A DNA stretch of 64,000 nt from an uncultured Ectothiorhodospiraceae bacterium (GTDB lineage Bacteria; Pseudomonadota; Gammaproteobacteria; UBA6429; Thiohalophilaceae): contig CAMYMU010000039.1 of NCBI GenBank assembly GCA_947259575.1, positions 50,975 through 114,974 of the forward strand, given 5' to 3'. Shown here piece after piece: positions 7,811-17,800 of this stretch. Both the position numbers and the translations under genes were made by a program. Within the stretch, counting starts at the first letter, position 1; each line of letters opens with the position of its first letter. A model generated the notes under the pieces. That model was not told the origin of the DNA and did not search any database. It saw nothing but the letters and a program-made list of their open reading frames with translations.

Positions 7811-9532
7811 TTACATCCCCGGAGCCGATAACTCAAAAACAACAAACTCCTGCTTGGTCAACATCACATTCCCCAATCTCGCAGGTAAGGTTCGGTTGTC
7901 TTCACGCAATAATCTTAAAGGTGACCCAGGGACAAAATCATAATCGTGTTTGGCGACCAGACACCATTTGCTTTCCATGCTTTGGAAGATAATAACGCCG
8001 GCACCGTCAATACCTGTTCCTCCGACAGGTTGATCACTGTAGACAACAGCTGACTCGGCATGATTAGAAAATCGTACAATCGCAACTTCAACTTGTTGTT
8101 CATTAGGTCGATTTATTCGCGACACATAACCTAGCAGCGGCCGCTCGACATCGGCATTGGGGTTAAAGGATACGAGTTGTCCAATTTGAATCGGATTGGT
8201 ATATGCACTTTCACGGGTTAACACCAATATACCACCGGTACTGAAGTTAACAATTTCCCACTTTGTATTGCCTCTCTCACCGGCATCCATCATGGTCACC
8301 ATCGGTGAGACCCCGGTAAGCTTATCTCTGAACACACGCGTATTGGTTTTGTGTTTGACTTCGTCATTGGCCATGCCCATCAGCAAGTCAAATGTGTCAC
8401 GGAAACTGAAATGTAGTTTCAAGTCTTCATGGCCAAAGGCGGCATGGCGTTTTTGTTTTCGTTCACGAGGGCGTAAGCCAAACAACATTGTTTCTAATAA
8501 AGGAAAGCGTTCTATCGCCTCAAGATCCAATAACGGCCGACTTAATTTATCTATATCAAACTGGCCAATAAATTTCATCTTTGCCAGGGCTTCATAGTCT
8601 GCAACCAGGCGATTATAAAGATTGGCATAATCGATACGAATCCGTTGCGCCGCCATATGCTGTTCGCGCTGAAAAAGTGGTGGCCCTTTTTGATCTACGT
8701 GTGTGACTAACCAGCCTGGCTCCAGTTCGGAATTGTCATCAGTATGGATCTGGATCGCATCCTCGACATAATTAAGATAAGCATCCGGCGTATGGAATAA
8801 CCGAGTTGACCAGCTTGGTGCATCAAGCAAACCAAATAGCTGAATCGATATGAATAACTTCTTTGCGGTTGAATGTGAAACTTGCTGCACAGAGTTTGAT
8901 TTTTTATGCCAGGTGCCTATGCTTCCTAATAGATCATGCTCCTCATCGACATCATCATGTACAAGCAGTGAGAAAAATACTCTATTCACGTCTTGCCAAT
9001 TATTCGCAGGTAATTTTTGATGGCGTAGAGCCATAAAGCGCTGTTGGATTCGCAACAGCTCTAGAATGCGCAGCCCGGTCTCAATGGATTTTTCGCGGTT
9101 GCGTCGATACCCTAGCGTCTTGGCTGAATAAATATCTTTAAAATAGTGTTTATAGGCAATCGCAGCTTGTTCGGTTATGTCGACACAGCCCAACACCACT
9201 TCTCGGCGCTCTTTGCTTTCGGGAAGTGACAACACCTTTGACTGGTAGGTCTGGTAATACTTGGCCATGGTCGAGTAGATGTAAGCAACCACGGTTCGAA
9301 CAATTTCGATGCGTTTATCATTTTTGATATTGTAGCGATTGACCTGACTCAGCAGAGAGGCAGCTTCCTGCAGTTGCTTAACTGGCGAAGACTTCAGCCC
9401 AGTCAGTTTCTTTAAAGCTGTTTCCTTGGTAATTGCCGCCTTAGGCGGGCTTTTGAAGGCCGTCGGCAAGTTAGCAAACTGGCCCAAGGCCTTGCTTCCT
9501 TTTGTAATTTTTATTCTTGCTGCTGACGCCAT
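7811..9532 (-). CDS. Large uncharacterised protein with PilZ-like C-terminal region
   Basis: Long cytoplasmic-looking protein, about 573 residues from the ATG at 9532. A GTG at 9610 would add 26 residues that look untypical of coding sequence, and neither start has a clear ribosome site. The N-terminal two thirds are mostly helical with no family I recognise. The last about 150 residues carry NFSTGGILVLTRESA and QLVSFNPNADVERPLLGYVSRINR, which resemble the beta-barrel of PilZ c-di-GMP receptors, but the leading RxxxR motif is not evident. No signal peptide or membrane span is seen. Convergent with nadC across repeat copy 1. Function unknown. Confidence 0.65.
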   Translation of the reverse strand: MASAARIKITKGSKALGQFANLPTAFKSPPKAAITKETALKKLTGLKSSPVKQLQEAASLLSQVNRYNIKNDKRIEIVRTVVAYIYSTMAKYYQTYQSKVLSLPESKERREVVLGCVDITEQAAIAYKHYFKDIYSAKTLGYRRNREKSIETGLRILELLRIQQRFMALRHQKLPANNWQDVNRVFFSLLVHDDVDEEHDLLGSIGTWHKKSNSVQQVSHSTAKKLFISIQLFGLLDAPSWSTRLFHTPDAYLNYVEDAIQIHTDDNSELEPGWLVTHVDQKGPPLFQREQHMAAQRIRIDYANLYNRLVADYEALAKMKFIGQFDIDKLSRPLLDLEAIERFPLLETMLFGLRPRERKQKRHAAFGHEDLKLHFSFRDTFDLLMGMANDEVKHKTNTRVFRDKLTGVSPMVTMMDAGERGNTKWEIVNFSTGGILVLTRESAYTNPIQIGQLVSFNPNADVERPLLGYVSRINRPNEQQVEVAIVRFSNHAESAVVYSDQPVGGTGIDGAGVIIFQSMESKWCLVAKHDYDFVPGSPLRLLREDNRTLPARLGNVMLTKQEFVVFELSAPGM

Positions 9533-10049
9533 AAGTTTAGAATTAACGCTCAAATAAAAAGACACCCGTGGTGCCAATAATAGTCCTGCCAATCTTGTGC
9601 TTATAACCACATATATTTTATAGTCTAATCCCTGCTCATAATATACGCAATTTCGTCTTACAAATTCGAGAACAGAATCAAGAAATGTCCCACCACAGTT
9701 GGATTGTATTCAGCTAGACGTTTGATCATAATCTATAAACTGGGCAAAATCTATTAACTAACTGTTTTTATTTGAATTATCAATGTTTTATAGATCCTGC
9801 CAACTGATATTCAATTGATCAAAAAGATCGAATCTTAGTATGGTCTTCATTTAAAAGGTGGGAAGTATTATTGGAAATTATAAAAAAGTGGTGCCGGAGA
9901 GGCCGCTCTCGGCCTTGGCCCAGGCCAGCCTCTCGACCATCCAGGTCTCACCTCCTCCCTGGCCTACGCGGCATTCGTACATCCATGTACATCAGGAATT
10001 ACCCAATCCTCCAAATTCTTTACACACATAATTGGAAATTATAAAAAGG
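9533..10049. other. Intergenic stretch with tRNA-end duplication
   Basis: No gene is supported here. The first about 330 bp are AT-rich spacer. From 9870 there is a 31-bp copy of the sequence that covers the tRNA-Thr 3' end, followed by about 130 bp of unrelated, partly GC-rich sequence that contains several GGCC-rich short inverted repeats and the palindrome GTACATCCATGTAC (9977-9990). Confidence 0.6.
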
Positions 10050-10061
10050 TGGTGCCGGAGA
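9870..10061. repeat. Direct repeat of the tRNA-Thr 3' end flanking a 130-bp segment
   Basis: The 31-bp sequences 9870-9900 and 10031-10061 match at all but one position. The right copy includes the CCA and the start of the acceptor strand of tRNA-Thr; the left copy carries the same ...GTGGTGCCGGAGA end. The repeat unit is 161 bp. This is the shape left by integration at a tRNA 3' end, or by a local duplication. No integrase remains. Confidence 0.75.
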
Positions 10062-10125
10062 GAGGAATTGAACCCCCGACCTTTTCATTACGAGTGAACT
10101 GCTCTACCGACTGAGCTACTCCGGC
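10050..10125 (-). tRNA. tRNA-Thr (anticodon CGT)
   Basis: The reverse strand folds as a 76-nt cloverleaf with encoded CCA. Acceptor arms GCCGGAG/CTCCGGC pair perfectly, the D-stem is GCTC/GAGC, and the anticodon loop CTCGTAA places CGT at 34-36. The T-loop is TTCAATT. The anticodon stem has one mismatch at its outer pair (G-A). A threonine identity agrees with the known CGT isoacceptor of gammaproteobacteria. Confidence 0.95.
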
Positions 10126-10222
10126 TAAAATTTTTCTGGCGCAAATTTTTGATCAAAAGCTTAACTGGACAGAATTATACTAAAGAGAGGCGCGAAAGTG
10201 TGATTGGATTGTTGTAATCGAT

Positions 10223-10645
10223 TTAGCTGGATTGACGCACACGAATAATGACATCAACGGCTTCGGCTTCGGTCCCTTCGGGTAAGGGAGGTAGATTTGA
10301 AAGATTTACCGCTTCTGAATCCACATCAATCAGCTCACCTGAGTCGACGTTATAAAAATGGTGGTGGCTAGATGTGTTCGAGTCATAGAACACTTTCGTG
10401 GGATCAACAATCACTTCACTGAGCAGGCCTTTGCTCGCGAATAAACCCAGGGTGTTATAGACGGTCGCTTTTGAGACCAGCGAGCTCTCCGAATTGACTA
10501 TCGCCAGCACCTGCTCCGCAGAGAGATGTTGTGGCTTGGCAAACAATATCTGTGCAATTTCAACACGTTGCTGAGTAGGCGTGACCCCGGCTTGCTTGAG
10601 ACGCGCAATCACGTCGACCCTGCTTGTATTTGATTCTACAGTCAT
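10223..10645 (-). CDS. Fur-family transcriptional regulator without cysteines (Irr-like)
   Basis: About 140 residues from the ATG at 10645, chosen over an in-frame upstream start at 10690 because a GAG ribosome site precedes it and the extra 15 residues are unlike the family. The winged helix is visible (VTPTQQRVEIAQILF, KATVYNTLGLFASKGLL). The dimerisation half has a His triplet (94-96) where Fur has its H-x-H metal site. No cysteine is present, so the structural zinc CxxC of classical Fur is missing, as in Irr-type regulators. It may sense iron, heme or peroxide. Target genes cannot be told from the context. Confidence 0.85.
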   Translation of the reverse strand: MTVESNTSRVDVIARLKQAGVTPTQQRVEIAQILFAKPQHLSAEQVLAIVNSESSLVSKATVYNTLGLFASKGLLSEVIVDPTKVFYDSNTSSHHHFYNVDSGELIDVDSEAVNLSNLPPLPEGTEAEAVDVIIRVRQSS

Positions 10646-10711
10646 ATTCTCAAGTATAGACGACCTTTTTAGACAAAGTCTAGAAATCAACCAACTTCCC
10701 TGCCTAAATTA

Positions 10712-11806
10712 TCACCTTTCTAGCCCATAATCTCGCGGCTCTAAGATAGGTGTTCGTTGCAGGATCAGGTCTGTGACTAAGCGAACCGAGGCAGGTGCAA
10801 GCACGACACCATTTCGGAAATGACCTGCATTCAAAAAAAGCCCCTCCAGGCCTGAGATCATACATATATATGGTATACCGGCTGTACTCTCCGGGCGCAG
10901 CCCAGACCAGTGGTTCTCTAATTCGGCCTCGGCCAGAAAGGGAAACAAGGCCTCAGCAGTGTGGCGTAATTCTAACAGTGCTTCCTGGGTCGTCGACTTA
11001 TCGAAGCCCACATCTTCCTGTGTACTCCCTGCCAGGACCCGACCATCCCGTCTTGGAATTACATAATGCCCCTCTGACAAAGTGATGCGTTTTATTTGTC
11101 CTGGAGAAGTTCGGTACATCAACATCTGGCCGCGCAAGGGCTTGATCGGAACCTCGATATTCATGCTGGTAAGTAAGCGCGCACTCCAGGCCCCGGCGCA
11201 AATAACCACGACATCCGCCTCATGCTTGTCCTCACCTACAGACACACCTCGCACCTTTTTGCCCGAAACTAAAAAGCCACTTACTGGGCTATTCTCCAAC
11301 AGTGTAATCCCACGTTTCAGGCAGCTCGCCCGCAAGCTTTTGATTAGTCTGGGATTTCTGATCTGGGCGATCTCGGGAAATAACAGTCCCTGAGTATGAG
11401 CCTCCGCTAGCTCAGGTTCCTGCTCATGCAGCATCCGCTCATCCAGTCGTTCACAGGCTATACCATAGTCCCGAGCCCAATTTGTTGCCTTGGCAAACAT
11501 GGCATCAGCTGTTGTTTGATTGGCCAGCACCAACAAACCGCTTTGAGTCCATTGTGGGTCAACACCCCCTTCATCGATTAACTCTTCGGCCAATTGGGGA
11601 TACTGCTGCTGACTCCATTTGGCCAAGGCATTCACTGAGTCGGCATAATCCCAGGGATACAAAGGGGAAAGAATGCCCCCTCCCGCCCAGGATGATTCGC
11701 GACCAATTTGACCTTGCTCAAGTAGGGTGACCGTGGCTCCTGATTTCGACAGCTCTCTCGCCGTCATCATGCCCAATAATCCCCCACCCACTACGACTGC
11801 TTTCAT
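10712..11806 (-). CDS. thiO: Glycine oxidase ThiO
   Basis: 364-residue FAD-dependent oxidase of the DAO family. The Rossmann fold starts at residue 5 with GGGLLG (7-12) and an acidic end of strand 2 (LLEQ). IGRESSWAGGGILSPLYPW is typical of ThiO, as is the C-terminal NAGHFRNGVVLAPAS. ThiO turns glycine into iminoacetate for the thiazole part of thiamine. It stands alone here, without thiG or thiS. The fur-like gene follows 66 nt downstream on the same strand. Confidence 0.88.
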   Translation of the reverse strand: MKAVVVGGGLLGMMTARELSKSGATVTLLEQGQIGRESSWAGGGILSPLYPWDYADSVNALAKWSQQQYPQLAEELIDEGGVDPQWTQSGLLVLANQTTADAMFAKATNWARDYGIACERLDERMLHEQEPELAEAHTQGLLFPEIAQIRNPRLIKSLRASCLKRGITLLENSPVSGFLVSGKKVRGVSVGEDKHEADVVVICAGAWSARLLTSMNIEVPIKPLRGQMLMYRTSPGQIKRITLSEGHYVIPRRDGRVLAGSTQEDVGFDKSTTQEALLELRHTAEALFPFLAEAELENHWSGLRPESTAGIPYICMISGLEGLFLNAGHFRNGVVLAPASVRLVTDLILQRTPILEPRDYGLER

Positions 11807-11971
11807 TCTTTCCCCTGCTTAGTAACTAATCATAAAATGTTTCACTAATGCCATTATCCTATGGTTGTGAAACAAATCACACTCATGTTAAATCAATAAG
11901 TTAGACTTATTTCACTGGACTATTTACCAGAACCATTTGTCCTCACAAAACGACGTTTTATCGAAAGATAC

Positions 11972-12523
11972 GTGATCATCACTAATAACTCCTCTATAAC
12001 TGCCTATATGAATACTATGAATTGCGCGCCAAAAAAATATATTGGGTTGAAGCAGACGAAAGGCATCACCCTGATCGAGCTGATTATAACCATGGCCATG
12101 GTTGCCATTCTTATTGGATATGGACTGCCAAGATTAACGGGCTCATCGCAGAACAGCCGGCTCACCGCCGCGATTAATTCTCTCTCCGGTGATTTTGCTT
12201 TTGCTAGAAGTGAGGCAGTGACCCGAGCTGTTACCGTACGGGTTGTATCAAATGCTGGCAACGACTGGTCCAATGGCTGGATTGTGGAAACCGTGCCCGC
12301 CGTTGGCCTACCCGTCACTATCCGCACGACACCTGGGATGGCAACCAATCTCCTACTCACCGGGGATGCAGGAAACCTCACTTATAATAGCGACGGCACT
12401 CAGACTGCTGGTCTGCTCACTTTTACGGCCTGTAAAACGGGCGATGTAACGCCTCATGGTCGCGAGTTGCGCGTCATCGCTACCGGCAGAGTTAAATTAG
12501 TAACCGGCGCGGGCTGTCCTTAA
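11972..12523 (+). CDS. fimT: Type IV pilus minor pilin FimT/GspH
   Basis: Minor pilin with a class III signal: the peptidase site is ...QTKG|ITLIE with Glu at +5, followed by the hydrophobic helix ELIITMAMVAILIGYG. The mature part is a GspH-type beta domain ending near a C-terminal Cys. FimT-type pilins help prime pilus assembly and in some species bind DNA. The start is uncertain: GTG 11972 gives a 31-residue leader, ATG 12008 gives 19, and neither has a good ribosome site. It is the first gene of a six-gene pilus operon. Confidence 0.88.
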   Translation: MIITNNSSITAYMNTMNCAPKKYIGLKQTKGITLIELIITMAMVAILIGYGLPRLTGSSQNSRLTAAINSLSGDFAFARSEAVTRAVTVRVVSNAGNDWSNGWIVETVPAVGLPVTIRTTPGMATNLLLTGDAGNLTYNSDGTQTAGLLTFTACKTGDVTPHGRELRVIATGRVKLVTGAGCP

Positions 12524-12536
12524 CACCAAACCAATT

Positions 12537-13025
12537 ATGAAGACACTGACTATGCAACCTTTAAAAAAACAAGCTGCTTTTACCTTACTGGAAGTCATGA
12601 TCGCCCTGGTTATTTTTTCTATCGGCTTGCTTGGTCTGGCCGGTCTCCAGTCCGCAGGCATTCGTAACAACCAGGTTTCATATGCACGTACGATTGCGCA
12701 ACAACTTGCCTATGACATGTCAGATCGCATCCGTAATAATCCCGGTGTGAACTATGCCGCCGTCGCAGGTGCCGCAAATGACTGCATTAATGGAACCTGT
12801 AATAGTGCAGCACTGGCCGCCTTTGATGTCTTTGAGTGGAATTCCGCGATCACGGCACCGAATGGACCGCTTCGAAATGCGGCGGGCTTTATAACTAACA
12901 ACGGCGCAAATGGATTTACCATTTCCATTGGCTGGGATGAAAATGGAATCGGCGCCGTCGCAACCGGTTGCAATCCAGCCGCGCCCGCCGGCATCGTCTG
13001 TGTATCGGTTGATACTATTCCATGA
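12537..13025 (+). CDS. pilV: Type IV pilus minor pilin PilV
   Basis: 162 residues with the PilV N-terminal helix FTLLEVMIALVIFSIGLLGL and the following AGLQSAGIRNNQ. The prepilin site reads KKQAA|FTLLE, so position -1 is Ala14 instead of the normal Gly, while Glu19 at +5 is kept. PilV forms part of the tip/priming complex with PilW, PilX and PilY1. Four Cys in the C-terminal half (two in CINGTC, two near the end) may form disulfides. Confidence 0.9.
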   Translation: MKTLTMQPLKKQAAFTLLEVMIALVIFSIGLLGLAGLQSAGIRNNQVSYARTIAQQLAYDMSDRIRNNPGVNYAAVAGAANDCINGTCNSAALAAFDVFEWNSAITAPNGPLRNAAGFITNNGANGFTISIGWDENGIGAVATGCNPAAPAGIVCVSVDTIP

Positions 13026-13076
13026 ATTTGGTCCATAAACTTAGCCTAACTTTAAACATGCAGGTAACAGAGCACC

Positions 13077-14288
13077 ATGTTAAACAGACATAACAAAACC
13101 AGAGGTATCACCCTGATTGAACTACTGATCGCCATGGTCATTAGTCTGGTTCTCCTCTTGGGTGTGGGTACTATTTACTTCAACAGTAAACGCACCTACC
13201 TGGTTCAGGAAGAATTTGCCCACATGCAAGAGGGCGCACGAATGGCCATGCGTTTCATGATCGAAGATATTCGCATGGCGGGTTATATCGGCTGTGCCTG
13301 GAATAATAACCTGGACTATGACAACTTTCTTACTGGCAATGCTACGGACAAAGCTGACATGGGAAATTTTCTGGTTGGCCTGGAAGGTATTGAGGCCACT
13401 GGAACGGGCCCTGGCACTGCGATCGATTTAGCAGCCCCACCCGCCCCAGCATGGAGCCGCCCTGCCCTACCTGTTGATATTTCAAATCCAGCCGCACCGG
13501 CAAGTGGCCCACTACCTGATTCCGATATCCTGATTGTGCGTTATGCCGATGGTAATGGGGCCAAATTAGCAATCAACAATAATGGGGCCAACGTAGTGTT
13601 AGATGATCAGGGCGTCAATGCAGTTGTTGGTCCGCCTGGATCTCAGTGCCATGTCCCTACAGGTATTTGCGAAACCGATATTCTGCTGATCACTGATTGT
13701 GAAAAATCGCGACTCTTCCAGGCCACACAACTACAAAATAACGCTCAGGGAATACTGATGACCCACACAGCGGCGGGCGCTCCCGGCAATACACCAGCAG
13801 CCTGGGGCGGTGCCGCAGGCGGACTTCCTGAATTTGAGGTCGGTGATAGTTACGTTTTCCGTGCCGCCTCCTATGCCTATTATGTGGCAAACAATGCCGA
13901 TGGTGTCCCTTCCCTGTTTAGAGAACAACTTCGACCCAACTCTACCCGCGAAGAGCTCATCGAGGGTGTTGAGAATATGCAAATCCTGTATGGCATTGAT
14001 ACCGACAAAACGAATGCAACCCAAACGGGTGATGGCATTGCAAACCGTTATGCCACAGGTAACCTTGTCACGGTTGCAACTGACAATGTCGTCAGCGCAC
14101 GTATCAGTCTGTTGCTGGCAACCAGTAATGCGATTAACACCAAGAGCCAGGTTGCGGCCGCGGCCAGAACTTTTATTCTCTCAGGCATGACTGCAGCAAC
14201 AGGCACATCGGTTACAGCGGCAGCAGATCGACGCCTGCGTAAGGTCTTCACTACCACCGTTAAAGTCAGAAACAAAGGCTTACAATAA
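13077..14288 (+). CDS. pilW: Type IV pilus minor pilin PilW
   Basis: 403 residues, a normal PilW length. The prepilin site is KTRG|ITLIE (Gly10, Glu15) followed by the hydrophobic helix and RTYLVQEEFAHMQEGARMAM, then DIRMAGYIGC, both typical of PilW. The rest is a large beta-rich domain. PilW belongs to the minor-pilin tip complex. Its stop overlaps the pilX start by 1 nt (TAATG), so translation is coupled. Confidence 0.93.
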   Translation: MLNRHNKTRGITLIELLIAMVISLVLLLGVGTIYFNSKRTYLVQEEFAHMQEGARMAMRFMIEDIRMAGYIGCAWNNNLDYDNFLTGNATDKADMGNFLVGLEGIEATGTGPGTAIDLAAPPAPAWSRPALPVDISNPAAPASGPLPDSDILIVRYADGNGAKLAINNNGANVVLDDQGVNAVVGPPGSQCHVPTGICETDILLITDCEKSRLFQATQLQNNAQGILMTHTAAGAPGNTPAAWGGAAGGLPEFEVGDSYVFRAASYAYYVANNADGVPSLFREQLRPNSTREELIEGVENMQILYGIDTDKTNATQTGDGIANRYATGNLVTVATDNVVSARISLLLATSNAINTKSQVAAAARTFILSGMTAATGTSVTAAADRRLRKVFTTTVKVRNKGLQ

Positions 14289-14818
14289 TGAGTACTCCTA
14301 ACTTGCAAAGGCAAACCGGAAGTGCGCTGATTGTGGCGCTCACGATTCTACTAGTACTAACCTTATTGGGTGTGTCAGCAATGCGCACCACCTCACTGGA
14401 AGAAAAGATGGCGGGTAATGCGCGCGATTCACAAACTGCATTTGAAGCAGCCGAGTTTGCACTTCGTCAGGCAGAGCGCGATCTAGCCAACAATGTCATT
14501 GTCGATGCCAATTTTGGTGTCAATGGTGGTACGGGTGCCTATTTCACTATCTCCGGCGTAAACCCAGAGGCATGGACGGTTGAAGCCAACTGGGCCATCG
14601 CCACCAATGTTGGCGCCTACGGCGGTGATGTCTCAAGAGCCCCGCAGTATATGATTCAACAAGTCGATGCCAATATTAACATAGAAGAATTACCTGGCTT
14701 GGGCGCCGGCTACGGTAAGGATCGCTATGCCGGCTTAGCCATTTATCAAATTACTGCGCGCGGCTTCGGGATCAGTCCAAATTCCCGCGCCATGCTGCAA
14801 ATCTATTACCGCGAATGA
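14288..14818 (+). CDS. pilX: Type IV pilus assembly protein PilX
   Basis: 176 residues. The N terminus QRQTG|SALIVAL followed by LLGVSAMRTTSLEEKMAGN and AFEAAEFALRQAE is the PilX signature. As usual for PilX, the +5 position is not Glu (Val16 here). It acts with PilV, PilW and PilY1 in pilus priming. An unbroken operon position between pilW and pilY1 supports the call. Confidence 0.92.
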   Translation: MSTPNLQRQTGSALIVALTILLVLTLLGVSAMRTTSLEEKMAGNARDSQTAFEAAEFALRQAERDLANNVIVDANFGVNGGTGAYFTISGVNPEAWTVEANWAIATNVGAYGGDVSRAPQYMIQQVDANINIEELPGLGAGYGKDRYAGLAIYQITARGFGISPNSRAMLQIYYRE

Positions 14819-14861
14819 AGAATTTACGTATGCCATGTGCACCATGGTTGGAGTTACTACT

Positions 14862-17800
14862 ATGAATAAAGTTAGCCGATTCTTAAAACACAGCTCGTTA
14901 GTGATTGCTGTCTGTCTGTCCAGCATCAGCTCAACGTTAAGTGCCGCACCGGGAACGATCGAGAACTCACCACTGTTCCTGGCAAATCGCGCTGAGCCCA
15001 ATATTTTCTTCATGGTGGATGACTCAGGCAGTATGGACGTTGAATTTATGACGCCGGAAACTAGCATCCCAGGCTTTGGTGGTGTCATGCGCTTAGGTGG
15101 TGGTACTGGTAGCTTTGATAATGGCGTCTATCTTTACCTGTTTGGCGAAGGTTGTACTGCAATAGACGTCGCAACTAATCCTACCCCTGCCTGTGATAGT
15201 GCAGGTGAAATAGACGATCCTGATACACATAACAGTTGGAACGGCACCTCAGGGGTAAACACCTATGATACTGAATACACCTTACCTACTCAGGCCTTTA
15301 TCGATTCTGTCTATCCCACTGCTGGACAAACAGCCCAACAACGGGGCGTATGGCGTGGTCGGAACAGTGACTATAACCAACTCTACTATAATCCCGATGT
15401 TGAATACCTGCCCTGGATCGGTACCAACGATGCAGGTAATCCGTTTCCTGATTACAAAGACAAAGTAACCTTCCCTGCCGGTAGCCCACAGACCGTCGTA
15501 CCGATTGATGCCTACTATGCAGGCGGCGCTACTTTTGATTTGACCGCCACTCACAATATCCCGGTTGAGCGCATCGATGGTACAGATGATGAGATGTCCT
15601 TCTATCCTGCGGCTTACTGGGTTTGGGAAGACACCGATGGGGATACCCTGGTTGACGCCAATATCCTGGATGACAACCATGGACGCGTGGTGATTGCATC
15701 AGGATCACCTGTTTGCGCCGGTGGTCTGACGGAAACCAGGGCTAACCAGATTACCAATAACTGTATGATGCGTTCCTACGATGATGAGATTCGTAACTTT
15801 GCCAACTGGTTTGTCTACCACCGCAAGCGTGACTACGAATCCAAATACGCTATGTCCTATGTGATCGATCCCGCGAAAAATGTACGCATGGGTCACGCGA
15901 CGATTAATAATCAAGGCGTTGCGCAAATTCCATTGAACAGCATGAATATCGATTCTCTTTCGGGTAACAAGGCCGCGTTACTGGATGCTATGTACCAGAT
16001 GGATGCCATTGGTGGTACACCATTGCGCAGGGCTTTGGAGCGAGCGGGTAACTATTACGAGTGTAGCGGCACAACACCCTTCGGTAATCCCGGCTCTTGC
16101 GGAATTCAAACCACACCCGCCGCCACCCCTCCAGGTGCCTGTCAACAAAACTTCACGATCCTGATTTCTGATGGTGAATATAACGGTGGTAACCCCGCGG
16201 TCGGTAACGAAGATGGCGATGCAGACAGTTTCACGGCTACCTATTACCCAACAGGTACTCCTGTTGTCCAAAACTTCAGCTTTGCTGGTGAACCCTACGC
16301 TGATGCTGAAACCAACTCTCTTGCAGATGTTGCAATGGATTATTATGAGCGAGACCTGGCGGCAGGGCTGCTTAATAAAGTCCCTATTACCTGCGGCGTT
16401 GATGAAAACCCGGCTCAACATATGGTGACCTTCGGCGTTGGCTTCGGTGTCTCTGGCACAGTTGACTTGAGTACCGTTCCAGCCCACCCGCAGCGAGGTT
16501 ATGCAAGTGGTAACTGTACAGACACTACACCTGGTGCAGACTTTACCTGGTCGACGGGCGCAATCAACACAGGTCCTGAACGAATCGATGATATGGTCCA
16601 CGCTGCTTACAATGGACGTGGAGAATATGTCTCTGCCCAGAACCCACAGGGTTTGTCTGATTCACTTAACGGTACACTACGCAGAATCGCAAGCCGTACC
16701 GGTGCCGCCTCTGCGGTGGCACTGGATGCCAGTAGCCTGAGTGCAAACTCTACTGCCTACTTTGCTAAATTCAATTCGGCGACCTGGGAAGGTGAACTCT
16801 CGGCTTTCCCCATTGATAACACTGGCGTGATTAGTGCCACACCTGATTGGGATGCACATACCCTATTGGAAGCCAAGGCAGCAACGGATCGTGCAGTTGT
16901 CACCTTCAATCCAGCCTCTGGCACCTTCACTGGTATCCCATTTAGAACACTTGGCAGTCTAACTACTGCCCAGCAGAACGATCTAAAAACAACCACAACT
17001 GGATTGCTTGACGGTGCGGGCACAGCGAACACCGATGCCCAGGCCCGTCTGGATTACTTAAGAGGCGATCACTCTTGTGAAGCTAGTTCTACAGCAACCT
17101 GTAGTGCAACTGGTAAGATCTTCCGTGATCGTATTCTGAATGCAGCGACCTTCCCTAACCCGGCTCGTTACAAATTGGGGGATATTATTCATTCATCCCC
17201 CGTCTACGTAGGTGTCCCCCCATTGGCGTTACCAAATCGTGACCCATTTGGTGTTGATGGTGAGCGTCACCGTGATTTCAAATACGGTATTGCAGCGGCA
17301 TCAGATGCGTTCACTTCTGGCAAAAATGCCAGCAACCGTACCCCGATGATCTATGTCGGCAGTAACGACGGTATGTTGCATGCCTTTAATGCGAATACTG
17401 GTGAAGAGATCTGGGGTTATATCCCGAATTCCCTGTTTGCCACAGGCAATAGTGATGGCCTGCACAAGCTGACCGAAACCGACTATGAGCATAAGTATTA
17501 TGTTGATCTGGATCCAACCGTCGTTGATGCCTTTATCGAAACATCTCCGGGTATTTCTGATTGGCATACGGTGCTGGTTGGTGGCCTGCGTGCTGGCGGC
17601 AAAGGTCTATTTGCCATTGATGTTACTGACCCGGATGAAATCATAGACGAGGTGACCGCAACCCAACGCGAGTCAAAACTTGCTTCTCGAGTGATGTGGG
17701 AATTCAGCTCGGCCGATGATATCGACATGGGGCTTTCATATAGCCAACCGCAGATTGTCCCAATTGGTGACACAGGCATGGCAACGCCTATCAAGTACTA

